A stretch of 64,000 bases of DNA. Origin: Zonotrichia leucophrys gambelii. Its lineage: Eukaryota; Chordata; Aves; Passeriformes; Passerellidae. How positions within the stretch are numbered: the first letter of the stretch is position 1; every line of letters begins with the position of its first letter. This document shows, piece after piece, positions 1 through 13,600 of this stretch. A model generated the notes under the pieces. The model was not told the origin of the DNA, searched no databases, and saw nothing but the letters and a program-made list of their open reading frames with translations. The stretch covers positions 70,201,216 to 70,265,215 of the forward strand of contig NC_088171.1 in assembly GCF_028769735.1 (NCBI RefSeq). The letters run 5' to 3'. The translations under genes and the position numbers were made by a program.

Positions 1-2750
1 CAATATTCTGTAGATACTCTCTCATGATTTTTGCTATAAAAATAAAAATGAACAGAACCTCAAGAGATCTTAGACACCTCAAAATGACAACTTTCACTTT
101 TTCGTAACAACAACATTTATTGACAATAATGAAGGAGCAAAAAAAATGTCTCAACATTGTTCTGGAACTTATAAACAAATAATGTTTCCTCTTCCTTCAA
201 TTTCTAAAATGCTCAAGAAAAAATAGAAACTTGTGCCCATAGTCTATTGTAATAGTGGAAATAATCTCTGTTCTGTCACTCTTGTTCACAGTCATCCTAA
301 ATCATAGGGGTTCTGTGAGTTTGACTGTGCACATTTCACTGCAACATTTCTTTCACAGAAATATTTTGTGCGATTTAGGTTTTCTCGATGCTGTTTTACA
401 CACTAAGAAAATAAATGAAACCATTTTTTACTGCAGAAAATACTTTATTTCTCTTGTTTTGCATGCCTGTAAAACACCGAGACGCTTTAAGACACACAGT
501 TTATTTCATCCAGAGATGAAGGAAGTTGAGAGGACATACATGCATTTTCAAAGTTGCAGAAACCACAAAGCCAAACTTACATAGAACAAAGAACAAATCT
601 AGCATTACTCAGCAAGAAGACGGGAAACATGCACACACACATACACACCGACAGTTCTAATGAAACTGCAGGAAAAAAAGAAATACTGCTTTGTTATGTA
701 AATGTACTATTTCAAAATTGAGAAAATTAAATGATGTCATTCAAGCTAATATCCTTACCTCAATGGAAAAGTGGCAAGAGACAACAACAACCCTCCCTCC
801 CCAGCAACCCCCTTGCAAACATTTCTATGAGGTTTGGCTTCAATAGCAGTCTGTAGCATTTAGCCTCAAGAAGAATTACCGAGAGAGTTTTGGAACTGCT
901 TATTTTAAAAAGTTTGCATTTGTTCTGCCAACCTAATTCATCAAGACAATCAGTGCAATGCATGTATTATTGTGTAGTCACAGATTTTTCATAGCTTCCA
1001 TTTCTAGTGTTCAGAACAGCAATTTAGTAAATGGTTTGTAAAAGTATAAAAACATAACCATGTTATTTCTTCCAAGAACTTTAATATGTCTCTATGGAAG
1101 TGTGTTCAGAGACACAATGAAAAAAACTTTTAAATTCGATAACAGACTTAACATTTAGCAAAAGACAAAAAGTATTAAAATAGCTTCAGATTATTACTCA
1201 TCAAAAAAAAAATCACATGCATTTCCTTAATTTCATAGCTTGACCCATGTTCATATAGTGGATATTGTATATAATTGTTATGCCTAGATTTTTCTTAAAG
1301 TTGCCACTTTAAGACATTAAATAATAATAAAATACGCAAAAGAATAAAAAAACCAAAACACACACGGACACGCTTCTTCTTCTGCATGAACAGTAATTTA
1401 AGCACAATGAAAAAGCTCCAAAAGTCAGAGCCATTATATTAACACTTTCCACAGGGTATGATGAACGATAGTGAAAATCACCTACACTCTGGCAGATCTG
1501 TGCCAATCCCAGTAAACTGCAGCAGCTAGCACAATTTGCAACACTTCAAAGTGAGTTAAATATAATTTTCTTTAAACCTGTAAAAAGTAAATTACATAGT
1601 GGTTTGGGTTTCTTAATAGCTTGATGAAGAGGGTGGATGGATCACTAAAATATCAAAACAGAGTAAAAGAAACATAATTATATGAGAAACAAGTTCTTAT
1701 CAAAATAGTAACCTGCCAGATATCCTCAAGCTGCTGCAACAGTTTTTCAGGCAGCTGGGTTAAAAAGCACATTTAAAGAAAGTAAACACTTAATGATGTC
1801 TATCCTAAATATAACCACTAAAGCTATTGCTCAGCCAGGATGGTTGCACTCAGAGCTCTAAGATAAATAAAATATACTACAAAATAAGATAGCATCCCAT
1901 ATTGAATTTTCTAGCCTTGACACAATTTCTTGACCCGTCACGCTATATTACTAACAATAATTTCTCTCATGATACTTTAAAATCTGAGGGCTTGAGCAAT
2001 CATTGGCATCAAAGCCTTCAATTCCACCTTTTATTTTGGGATCACCCTATTCCAAAATTTTAGATGTAGATGAGCACACAACAAAATATGTTAATGTCTA
2101 CGATGACTGCAGCTACTTTGCAGCCATTAATTTTGTACTTAATAAATATTAAGCCAAACCCTGGACTAGTTTTATTAATCAAACACTTCTAGAGAGAGAT
2201 CTGCAGCTAGACCTATTTTAATAGCAAATCTAATTTTGGGGATCAGAGCAGAACAGACTGCAGCTCTTTTCTTAAGAATGCTGACATTTAAGTAAACCTT
2301 ACCAAAGAATGCTTGCCTGATTGAGGACTGACATTTCCTTTCTCTAACTCGCTTAAATAAAATATAGACTTTCTGGCCAACTCCTACAGTACCCCAAGGC
2401 AGCTGTATATCACTTTCAGTTGCAACTTGTGAATACTTTCTTTTTCTTTCTGTCTCTTTATTTTGGCATGCATATTATGTTAGCTGATTTCAATCATGTT
2501 GCATGAGTGGATGACATACCTTAAAAGATTAAGTTTTGCCACCTGGGACTACTGCAGAAATTCAGTACTTTATAGCATCTCATACCCTTCTTCATCCTCT
2601 ATGCGCCTGCACTATCAATAGTAGCTTTCTTCCCCATTTTATGTCAAACGACAACTCTTTCAAGGCTGCAGTTGATACAAGTCAGCTTGAAGTGTCATTC
2701 CCCCCCATTCCCATTCCATGATGGAGCTGCTCCATTGTGTACAACGCTCT

Positions 2751-2765
2751 GCTGCCATCTATTTG
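2751..2765 (-). promoter_or_regulatory. CTCF-like motif
   Basis: The minus strand reads CAAATAGATGGCAGC, 13 of 15 positions agreeing with the CTCF consensus. The strong TAGATGGCAGC core is intact. It has the same orientation as the motif at 4529-4542. This is motif evidence only. Confidence 0.35.
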
Positions 2766-4528
2766 ACACAAGAAATACAACGCTGTGACTGCCACAGCTG
2801 GTTTTGCCTTCCATTTCCCCCACCTTTCTCTTCCCCTGCAGCAGCTGTTAGAAGAAAACTCTCAGGGAAGTTTTTGATCACTCCTCCCTGCTCGTGCCCA
2901 GAAGCAGAAACCACTTCAGCAGTTACTTTTGTACTTTAAAAAAAATAGCTCCAGTAACAGCAGAGGTAATCAAACAGAGGTTTGATTACTGCAAACAAAA
3001 GTAGAATTGTATGATATTTCACTCTTCTAAAAAGGGAATCCAAGGTAACAAACTTCCATTGATCAGTCAGCTCTAAATAAAATACGCTTTAAAGCAATTA
3101 TTTTAAAATTTGCAATTTAATTATGCAGCAGCAGAGCTCATTGAGGGTTTGATTTCAGCAGGTATCCAGATGTAACTGGGGCCACGGCACTGAATGAACA
3201 TGGATTCACTGGCTGTCTCCCTTCACTACACCAGACTTAAAATTCAGAAGTCAGTTGGGAAGTCAAATCACAGAGCCTCCAAGTAGAAACCACACACAAA
3301 GCATGAGATGAAGGAGGTGGTACTTTACCCGTCATCAGGGTCACAAAGATAAACACCACTTCATTCATCACAGCATTCAGCCTTGTATGTGACTGCACAA
3401 AACAAGAACAGCAGCTGAAAAAAGTCCCCAGCTTGCATTTGTAAAATATCATGTGAAAGACACCCACTGAAAACTCTTAAAGGAATCTATAATCTTCAGT
3501 TACAGATCCGTGACAGAGCACATTCTGCTCTTTAATTACTAAACCATATGGAAAAGTCCCGTCTCAGGGCTCAGTCTGGTCCTTTTTGCATCCCTGATTA
3601 AGTACTACTCTTTTTTTACATGGCTGCTTTCCCAATACACTTAAGTAACATATTTGTAGGAATGTGCTTCAGCATTTACCCTGGAAATGATTCATAAGAT
3701 AAAACAGCAAAAAGAAAGATTTAAAAAAGTGCAAGCTTTTCACAGGAATTATAAATGATGTCATGGTGATCCAAAAAGCATTTGAACTCTTGTGTATTTT
3801 TCTACAGAGAGGGAAATAACACCTTAGTGCAGAGCAAGAGTAGGGAGAAAAGGAGGGGCTTTGTTGCTGGAGGGAGGGTGCAGGTAAGGAGAAAATGAGA
3901 GATGTAGAATAGGAGGGCACCGAGGCAATACCAGCCTGCAGCAGAGGTCATGAGAGTTCTTCTGTAGTTAAAATATACATATAAACATAATGCCTTAATT
4001 TTCTAATTGGTATATTAACATAACTAGTACTTGGTTTGGGGAGTAATTTGTTAAAGCTTGTATTTGTTAATAAATACTAGTACCACTGAGTGCATTATTC
4101 CATTGTTTTTTATAAGTATTCATAGCATTTACAGCTATAATACATACAGTTAACTATTAAAGTTAATCTGCTTAATAAAATTAATAGTTGCACTAAGTTC
4201 TTTGCTAACACTTGGTTTTAAATCTATTTAGTCTGACATTATAAGCTGCAATTACAGGATTGTATAAAGTTGCCATAAATACTTAGTAAACCAAGTGAAG
4301 AGACACATATAATTCCAATTGCTAACTATTACTGGAATTACCTTTCCTTCCAGGCCACACAGAATCTGTTTAAACAGGTACTGCACATATTATACTAAAA
4401 GCATTGCCTAAAATATTTCAAGTGTAAAACTACCTAAAATCAGAAGGAATTAGATTACTTAAAGAATTTAAGGTACACAGCAAAACAACACATATAAGCA
4501 TTTGAAAGAACCACTTGAGAGGCTTACT

Positions 4529-4542
4529 CTGCCCTCTGGTGC
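4529..4542 (-). promoter_or_regulatory. CTCF-like motif
   Basis: The minus strand reads GCACCAGAGGGCAG. This matches the CTCF core (CCASYAGRKGGCRS) at all but the first position. CTCF binds such sites to anchor chromatin loops. Motif presence does not show occupancy. Confidence 0.45.
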
Positions 4543-6639
4543 ACTCCATCCCACAAGGACACAGCATCCTGCACAAAACTCAGGAGAGCACCCGAACAAC
4601 TGCAACAGTCTGAAGTTGAAGCAGCTAAAAAAGTGTGCTGAACTAGTTCAGCACTCTACAAGATCACATCCTGGGTAATCCTAGCATGAGGAAAAGCACT
4701 AAAGCGCTCTGCAGGATAGAAGGTAGCCCTGCTAGTTTTTATTCCTTTGTATTTACAGCAGAGAGCCTAACTGTCCTGGCTAAGGACCAAGACCCCACCA
4801 TCTACAGCCCTGTGCAAATACAGTGTTTGCTGGTTAGCACAACAATTTTCCAGCAAGGTTGTGTCCCCAAGGCTGGTGTTACGAGCTGCCACCACCAGTA
4901 AACAGATGACAGGAGACACCTGAGCACACCACAGCCCCACACAGGGGTCCTACACTAATCAGAGGTACCCTAGGGCAGAAGGCTCTACATCCATAGCCTG
5001 ATAGTATAAACCAGGTTTGGAAACTCAGCTTTTGGCTAACAAATTGAACAGCCACACATGCTAAATTAGAAGGAATTTGATATCATATTGAGATGATAAC
5101 ATATTCTATAAAGCACAGCTATAAAATTTTCTATTGGCATAAAATTAAGGTCTGTTAGGCATGTTCTTTCCTGTGAATAAGTTGTACTACATCTCTACAG
5201 AGCATTGCTAATAGTCTTTAAAATTAACTAGACAAGATCTTGTTACACTGAACAGTCAAAATATTTCTACTATAAAACATAGAAAAAATCCATTCATTTC
5301 CTCAAGAAGCTGTGAGCTTCCATGACATTCATAAGAATCTTAAAACCCATGCAGTAATAAAACAGCATACTGAATGATAAGAACCACAAGGTACAGTACA
5401 TAAACCATGAATTATGCAATTATAAGCAATTATCAGCCTTGCTAGTAATGAAATACTGGAAAAGCTTTACAATTAAATATTTTAATTATTTCACCTACAG
5501 TTTAATATAAGCAATATTGTATTAATGAAAAAAAGTTTAAAAGACCAAGTTCCCAACAACAAGGAACACTATTTTTTGCCATGAGAATGCATTGCATGAT
5601 CAGAACCAAACTGTGTACATACAGTTAGCATATAAAAATAGAAGTAGCATCATTATGATTTACTTGTTCATCATGTTTATGTGTGATTAAAAAAACCCAC
5701 CCAACAAATTAGAGAGAAGCATTCCTGTTTAATGGACTGTACTACAAAAACACATCTCCAGTGCAAAAGAATTGTTTTCAGAATTAATCCATCAAATAGA
5801 CAATGACAGCAAAAGGAGGGCACGTTCCCAAACCTGGCTATTGAACAGCATGAGACTTTGAAAGGATGCCAGAACTCTGCAACCAGGAGCGACAGTACTT
5901 AGGTCCATGCTAAGTTATTTAGTGCCTTGACTTCCCTCATAGCTAGGCACTCACTGTACATGTGCCATGAAAGTGCCTTCCTCATGTGAGACTGCCTCAG
6001 AGTCACGCCACCCTCTGTGACACAGACTTTGTCATAGGTGATTTTCAGCCCACCTAACTGCATGGATAGAAGGTGATGGGGGAAGAGTACTTCCCCTAAA
6101 CCATCTCTGATAAAACCTGCAGGAGAAAGTCAGCTATATATAGTTTTAATTACCAGACTCACTTGTGTACTAAACAGGAGTTTAGTAACAGCTCCCATGC
6201 CATGACCCAAACACTACCTTTTTCACTATAAAGTTGCACAGTACCATCTCCGCCCAGCAATTATCACAACCACAATTACAACTGCTGGAAGAAGCCTCCC
6301 ATAAAAGACTGTGATAGGAAATGAAAAAGATGACCTGTTTCCCATATGCTTCCCATTCCTCAGACCACAAGGAGTCTGGGGATACAAACAGGCTTTAGAA
6401 TGTGATGTAGTAGTAGATAAGCCCCTCCTCAGGTAAGTTAAGAAAGCTCATCCTCATATATTCTGGTCTTTATGGGTGATTTTTACTATCCCAATATCTG
6501 TTACAGGGACAACACAGCAGGTACAAGCCAGAAGGTATCTGGAGGGCACTGATAACCTGAAGTGGGTGACTGAACAGCTCACAAAGGGAAATGATATGAA
6601 CAGACAATTCTTACAGTCAAGGAAGAACTGGACAGGGTA

Positions 6640-7100
6640 GTCTTAGCCCACAAAAGGCTGAAGGACTGGAGGATCTGTCACATAAGGAGAAGCAGAAAGA
6701 GCTGAGGTTTTTTAGCCTGAAGAAGGCTCAGAGGGTGATCTCCCTGATGTGTCATTTGATAAGTGGAATGGGAAAGGATGACTGAGACAGACTCCTCTCA
6801 GCAGTATACAGTGACATGAGGTGAGGCAATGGTCAGAAACTGAAACACAAGGAAACATTCCATTTAAAAATATGAAAATTTGTGGTGGTGTGTGCTAGTT
6901 TTTTACTGTAAGAGTGAAGAAGCTGCACAGGTGAGGAAACAGGCTGCTCAGGGAGGTTGTGGGGTCTCCATCCTACTAAACACTTGACTGGAAAAAGTTC
7001 TCTGTAACCTGCTCTAGATAACTCCCCTTTGAGTAACGGGGTTGGACTAGACCGTCTCCAGAGGTCCCTTATGACCGTCAACCATCCTGCAACTCTGTTG
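6640..7100 (+). mobile_element. Degraded CR1 LINE 3' fragment
   Basis: Reading on the plus strand, the segment follows the usual avian CR1 3' order. A GAGCTGAGG...TTTAGCCTGAAGAAGGCTCAGAGGG block comes first (6700-6735). A diverged middle carries a CAGGCTGCTCAGGGAGGTTGTGG block (6941-6963). The terminal GGTTGGACTAGA...CTCCAGAGGTCCCTTATGACC block ends it (7041-7077). It is 5'-truncated and heavily mutated, with an insert-like AT-rich portion near 6835-6900. It is an old copy with no coding capacity. The boundaries are approximate. Confidence 0.85.
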
Positions 7101-8651
7101 GAATTATATGCTGCAAACTTCTACTCGTGTACTTCAAGTTTTCCCCCTCTGTAGTTATCCCACTTTCTCACCAATCCAGATTCAGAATGCAGTAAGAGAC
7201 ATGGATGAGCACAGGCTTTTGCATAAGTTGGGATTTTCCTCCCTGGCCTCTGAAGACCTATGCACTGACCAGGCTATTTAATGCTACTAGGACAGCAAGC
7301 CGTGAAACCAGCCCACATTTAACTGCTTGGATACATGAAAACGTTTCAAGTGCTAAGATAACTTTACTGAGGTTACACTGCCTTTTGGATTCAGAAATTT
7401 GTCAAAAAATATTTGCCAGCTTCATTAGTTCAGTACAATTCAAAGTAAAAAATATTTTACAGTGAAGTCAAACTGATGTGATCATCTGTCCTTCAAGAAA
7501 AAATAGTTACAACTTTATATCTATGTGTGTGCGTCCTCTGAAAGATGTGCAAAAAGAGACATTTATATCGTTTTAGACAACCTACATTTGGATAATTGAT
7601 TTTGAAGACATTCAACAGAAGGATATGAATAATAGAATAACAGGATAACAGGATTTAGATTAAGCTATCTGCATGCTACTATATCCAATAATAGATAATT
7701 ATTTAGAATCAATGTATTGTAAACTCCCATAAAACCAAATTAAATGAAAAATAAAACATGGTCAGTTCACCAGATTCCCCAAGAACTACGATTCAAAGCA
7801 GGAGGATATAAAGACTGGATAGAGAAAATGAGGCTGAGCTGTTTGTTTAGTAGCCATGAAGTGAATATGCCACTGTCTTCTGAACTTCCCATGGTGAAGC
7901 CACAGTGCAGAGAGCTAATCCCTGTTTCTCACCAAAACAGACAGCAATGCACACTGGATAATTTGTTCCTACTGATGATATCATTCTGTTGAGTTTTCTG
8001 TTTTTAATAAGGAACAAGTTTCAGTCTTCTCTCACTTTCTCCCATGTACAAGATCAGATCAGCCTCCCAGTGACCTACTTTATGAGTCACAGTCCTCACT
8101 ATTTATGATTCAGAAAAACGTCTTCTCTGACAGTATTTCCCAGACTACTGTGGGTTCATTCCAAGAACCAATTTCATCTTCATTGGTTTCCTACAGGAAA
8201 CCAGATCAACTTCCTATGATTTTATTTTCCTTCATTTCAGCATGGCTCACATAAACTAACTGGAAGTGAGAGTGATAGAAAACTTTATTCTGCATAAACA
8301 CAGGCCAATACAAACACCACCAAAAAAATCCTGAAGACGTCACCAGTTCAAAGTGACCAGAATTTAAAGCAAGCTAAGATTAGAAGTTCTTTTCCCTCCT
8401 TCCCCAAACATGATGCATACAAGCAAACCCAGTAAGTTTATGTAACCACAGTCTAATGCTAACAGCTGTTTGGTGAAGACATTCACCTGAACAGACGGCC
8501 AAGTCCTACTGCCTCTTTCAACACCGGTAATTGTTTTAAAATGTTAAACACAGTTGGACTGTTTTTAACTCCTACCAATAACAGAGTCAAGCTCTCCCAA
8601 CCACCTCAGTCAACCGACTCGGGGTGCTTATCTTCTCTCCTAGAGAGAGTA

Positions 8652-8674
8652 CTCCAGTAGAAGTACTACTGGAG
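8652..8674. repeat. Perfect 9-bp inverted repeat
   Basis: CTCCAGTAG at 8652-8660 and CTACTGGAG at 8666-8674 are exact reverse complements around a 5-base AAGTA loop. Short palindromes of this size are expected occasionally by chance. Confidence 0.9.
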
Positions 8675-8859
8675 ATGCTAGGAAGCAAGAACACCTTGAA
8701 GGATTTCATCTACACTTCCCATAGGACTGCTAACATTGCCTAAGTATCAGCATGCTGCATCCAGGTCAGCTTCTAATACAGCCATTTTCATTGTCCTCCA
8801 GGACGTGAGGACATTAGATTTCCAAAAGCCAAGAGTCAGTGCCAGATCTGCACTGGCTC

Positions 8860-8997
8860 AGAGTCACAGAGTAGTCTGAGCTGGAAGGGACCTAGAAGGA
8901 TCACCAAGTCCAACTCCTAAGTGAATGGCCCATATGGGAATTAAACCCACAACCTTGGCATTATAAGCCCCATGCTCTAACCAACTGAGCTCATCAT
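8860..8997 (-). mobile_element. tRNA-Ile-derived SINE with CR1 tail (TguSINE1-like)
   Basis: On the minus strand the element starts with a tRNA-Ile-like head. An A-box-like TGAGCTCAGTTGG (8981-8993) is followed by GTTAGAGC, an anticodon loop CTTATAA (TAT anticodon position), CCAAGG and a B-box-like GGTTTAATTCC (8937-8947). A CR1-type 3' end follows: GTTGGACTTGGTGATCCT, then AGGTCCCTTCCAGCTC, ending with CTCTGTGACTCTGAG. This head and tail combination is that of the songbird TguSINE1 family, whose tail allows mobilisation by CR1 reverse transcriptase. The B box and stems carry substitutions, so it is not a functional tRNA gene. A short frame across it is only the translated SINE. Confidence 0.85.
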
Positions 8998-10499
8998 GCA
9001 GTGAGGCATTTGCGGAATAATCCCTCCCATAACCCATGGCAGAATCATCCAAGAACCCATAGCAGCAGCACAAGCACCACTATTACCCCTTCAGCTTGCC
9101 CTCCCAGTGCTGTGAGCAAGCTGTTGCAGCTTCAGCAGGCACATGGAGATAGATGATGTTAGCATGGTACTAACATTGTAGTCCCAAATTAAGTGGGACA
9201 GGTAATTCCCACAGAGATTGCTATACAGTGAGCCACTTCAAGAAAAGGGATGCTGGGACACCTAGCTGTGGACTGCAAATATCCAGCATAATTTGTTGGC
9301 TCAGATTTCACTCTGCAAAGCAGCAGTTCGGTTATCTTCTGGACCATCTTCTGCCCTTGGACTAATATAGTTCTGTTGTTATACTGTTCTTCGTGAGCTA
9401 ATAAACCAGACCCCATGTTAACACAGTTAATTCAATCATGCAAGCAAATTAAAAGCAGATTTATTCTTATTTCATGTCTGTATTCTGCTGTGTGTGTTGT
9501 CAATAACTGCAGTCTTTCCATGTGATTTCCTCTTTCTGCATTTCAAGGCTTGCAGTGATAGGAACAACACACCACTTTTTGTGGGAAGGCTTACTCAGAA
9601 ACTAAATCCAAACTGATTTTCAGGAGGCTTAAATACTCCTTCACTTCTCATCTCAAGAGAAGCCAGGGAATATTATCACTTTAGAATGCTTACACATTAC
9701 ACACAACAAGGACAGGACATATGACTGAAGCCCAGTTTATTTTAATGACAATTTTCTACCTGGATGTCAGTTTCAGTTTGTAATCATGAAGTATGAATGA
9801 GGATTTTGCAAGTAAATAGTGGTCACTTGTTAGTAAACTGAGCTTTTACAGCAGCATAGCTTAATAAATGTAAACCACCAAGTTATTGCCTCTGCTATTC
9901 ATTTTCCATCCTTTTCCAGCAGCAGTACTTGCCAGGGTCAAATTACTAGTTTTTAATGACCCCTTATTATTCCACTGTCTCTGACTTGATTTTTTGTAAC
10001 CAAAAGTGTTGTAATGCTTCAGGTAGTAGCCTATTGTTTGTAGGTCAATATTTCAAAGAGTTATCATCTGTGTGAAAACTGAGAAGACTTTATAGAAGTG
10101 ATGCATTCTGATATATATATTGATTTTAAACAAACCAAATAATATTGTTTAAAGTACTGCTTGGCCTAAGTACACTGCATAAATTCTCAGCTAGGACTGA
10201 TCAGCAGCAAAGTCTACAGCAAAAGTTGTTTCATGTGGCAGAAAAACCAGATTTTTAAACATGCAGATTTTGTTGACAATGACAATTTGACCTCTCTTCT
10301 TCTGACATCTAAATATATATTGAGTTGCAAACTCATGCAGTAATTAAGCACCACAGCAAGCATGACCGTCTTGACTGAAGGCAGTGTTTACCTGATGAAA
10401 TTAACAGTAAAACTGCTGTAAATGCTGCAGTCTAAAGTAATCAAGGTAATATACTGACACCACCACCACACATTCTCAGTGCTAGAGAAGGTTACTCAC

Positions 10500-10609
10500 C
10501 TTGACATGGCTCTGAGCCCCCAGGTTGTAAATCTCAGAGGGTTTGACTTCATTAATGATCTTCACCAGGCAGGTGCTGTCTGTGAGATCCCCATAGTGCA
10601 GCTTCATGT
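10500..10609 (-). CDS. GMDS: GMDS exon 4 (GDP-mannose 4,6-dehydratase, partial)
   Basis: After AC, which completes the Asn codon begun in exon 3, the exon reads [20 protein letters not shown] then [16 protein letters not shown]. This matches human residues of about 79-115 as I remember them. It contains the conserved GDLTD turn, which by family knowledge lies near the cofactor adenine, and the YNLGAQSHV strand and loop. The acceptor is CTGAAG (AG at 10610-10611). The donor is GTGAGT (GT at 10498-10499). The length of 110 bp equals 2 bases plus 36 codons, so the exit phase is 0. The KPSE position is KPTE in the human protein as I recall it, a conservative Thr/Ser change. The next exon, beginning ISFDLAEYT, was not found in 1-10499. 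Confidence 0.97.
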
Positions 10610-13600
10610 CTTCAGAGTTTAAGAATACAGAGTTAATACACTTTCATCTCAGAAAAATAATGCATTTTCAGTCCATATGCTATTTCAGGTCAAGGTCTGA
10701 ATAAATATTTATTGGAAAAAGTCAAGAGATCACCAGCTAAACTTGGTTTTGCTTGTTTTTTTCCTTCCCTGCTTTAACCACAAAATACATTTCCACATAG
10801 GAGTAATGAACAGCATTTCAGATTCTTTTTTCAATAATCTATTTATCTATCAACATTTATATAATTTGTTTAGTAGCTCGCACTTAATTTCCCCAGGTTA
10901 TATCAATAAGTCAGATGTCAGGTTAATATGTCAGATACAGAATTCCAGTCACAAAAATAGGGCATTTTTCAGTTTGGGCTTCCAATCTTTCACTCAAAAA
11001 TATTTTAATAACTTCTTAAGCACCCATCAATGGCTTTCCTCTCCTTAGCAAAATGTTGCACGTTTTAATTTCTCACTGTGAGAAACTTCACAACACAACA
11101 AAAATGTGTAAGGTATCTACTAGGTGAACATTTAGATAATATTTCAGTACAACCTGCTGCATTTGTTACTATTGTTTTTCCATTTAAAAAAATACAGATG
11201 CACACTGGAAGGGAATTTAACAGAACCATTTAACTGTCAATGAAACACAGTTTGTGATGCTATACATCAAAATCTCAAAATTGGTTAGATACAGATGTTA
11301 TTTATCCCTTCCAGACTTCAGTTTCTTTCTAATTTGTGTGTAAAAAAGAATGTAAGAACATGAAACCAGCTCCTGTCAAAATTCAAAGTGAAAGTTGCAA
11401 TGGTTTATCAAGTTGTCCTTGTTTTCAGACCCTGATCTGTCAAGAAGATATTGCAAAAGTGAAATTCACAAAACAGGTCTCGTTTTTGCTCTTACTTAAA
11501 ACAAAACTGAAAAATCAAACAAACACACTGCTATTCACAGATCTTTCCAATAAAAAGTTGTTATTATTGATGAATTAGCTGTTTATGGTTACTCGCCATA
11601 TTTGTAAAGACTTTCGCTTGTTGTTTATGACCTTAATTTGCTGTTGTTGTTTTGGGGTTGTTTTTTTTGTCTTGAAACACCAGGCTTATTACAAGAGATA
11701 TGAATTCATAATACATTTTTAACTGCTGTTGAGATATGTGAATTTTGTTATTATTAATGCCAGTTTAGGGTTTGGTTTTTTTTTTAACGGTATAAAACAG
11801 CAAGGAAGTTAACAGATCACACAGTTCTCAGATGTTCAGCCCTGTACATTCCCATTTAACATGTGCATGAGGTTCTTCAGGTTGACAAAGTAGTTCAGCC
11901 ACGGTATATCCTTGAAATTTGTTTTCACATGAACATCAGTTGAAAAGGACATTCTGAAGAGACTTCAGACCCAGCTGAAGGTGTGACTAAAGATAATGCT
12001 AGGCAGGAAAGAGATGCCAGAGCCTGTGCTCCTCTTCCTACAACAAAGGCATGCAGTCCTGCCATGACCCCCAGGCCAGAGAGCAGTTTCAGACCTTCTC
12101 AGGGGCAGCTGGGCTGACCCAGGAAACAGGGTCACTATTACCCACTATTACCATAAATTTAATGCTCTCAAGGAGAGTCCTTATTTTGGTCTACCATCAA
12201 GTCTTCAAAGCTTCTGGTCCAAATGGCCTTTCTGAAGGAGAGCAGGGAATGAAGCTATGTTCCCTCCTGACCCATGAAAAAAGAGGGTCTTTCAAGAGTG
12301 AAAGGCTAAGCAGTAAGACTTACTAGAAATGGAGTTTATTTGGTGCACAGATTCATAAACACAGATCAAATGTCAGAACCTTTGGGCTTTAGTAATATTA
12401 TCCAGTCTAAAACTTCCTTAGCAAGCAAGAGCAGGAGGGATTGCTCTAGGATGCACCTTGTCTTCCTTCCTGTGCTCCCTACTTTTTTCATACAAAGAGG
12501 TTCACTGTCTATGAAGAGCACCATCTTGCAATATGCAATCGATTCCTGACAGGAAAAACACACATGGCAAAGATAAAATTAGGGTTTGCTCACATCAACC
12601 ACTATTGCTTCTTTGCTTCCTACAGTACTGCCTGGAAACCCATTGTTTTCAAACAGTTTCCATGGAGCAGCCTTTCCTGAGATTCCAAGTCCAATTCCTT
12701 CTCCTCCCATTCATATGGCTACATTCTTCAGTTAAAGAAAAATTAGTTTAAAAGTGGGGGAAAAATTAACATCTGCTTTCTCTTTTCTTCCTTCTATCCC
12801 TTTCCATAAATCCTTGTATATATATTTATTGTGATCTACATTGTCTTCTCAAAACACTTTTCAAGTGATTGCAAGCACAAGATTTCATTTTCTTCATTCT
12901 GCCTTGTGAGCCAAAAATGCAAGTCCTGGGAAACAGTTCTTACATTGTTCTTGACAGAAAAACAGGTTTCAGTATTCTTCATGAAGATATTTCGTTTAAT
13001 TCTACTCCTCTCTTAATCAGATACTTTAACGAACAGCGTACAGCAAGTAGCAACACCATGTTAGAAATTAAGTGTGTTTTAAATAAAAATTACAAGCAAA
13101 GACCAAAGGAAATCTGTAAGCTTAATTATGCATTAAACTTGATAAAATTAGGCTCTCTTTAACCATGGTGTGAAGCAGACTTCAAAGACATGATTTTTTA
13201 CATAATGGAGATACTTGTTGTTAACAATACCTTAAACTGGACAATACTATCCTGGACTATCAGGAAAGCTTTCACAACTCTACAAAATAGACAGAGCATG
13301 GAGAACTGTGTGATTGTTAAAGTGCTCAATCCCTCTGCTGAACTGGAGTCATCCAACAACTGAGCTGCATCTCATTAAGAGACAAGTTAACTTCCCTTAA
13401 GATAAAACAATTTTTTTTTTCCATGTGTACACTAAAGGTAAGAATTTCAACTTTCCAGATTATCATTGATAACCGAGGATATGGTAAATTGTCAGCAAAT
13501 TTACAAGAGCAATGCCTTTCCTTCAGGTAAGAGCAGGTACTCCCTTCCTTGAGTGCAGGAATTGAGAAGGTCCAAAGATTCATTCTTCCTATCATCAGTA

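Larger units (their letters stand above)
1..10499 (-). other. GMDS intron 4, downstream end outside window
   Basis: This is non-coding sequence following the exon 4 donor on the minus strand. It is AT-rich with many A and T runs. I looked for the codons of the next GMDS segment (ISFDLAEYTADVDGVGTL) on the minus strand and did not see them. Recognisable contents are a degraded CR1 copy, a tRNA-Ile/CR1 SINE, two CTCF-like motifs, a short (CA)n run near 632-650 and a perfect 9-bp inverted repeat at 8652-8674. In 1-2700, 2800-4500, 4600-6600, 7100-8640 and 9000-10490 I see no gene and no repeat I can name. Confidence 0.85.

Noticed and set aside
8926..8993. A functional tRNA-Ile gene on the minus strand
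   Set aside because: The head is fused to a CR1 tail, the acceptor stem is not complementary, and the B box is mutated. It is a SINE head.
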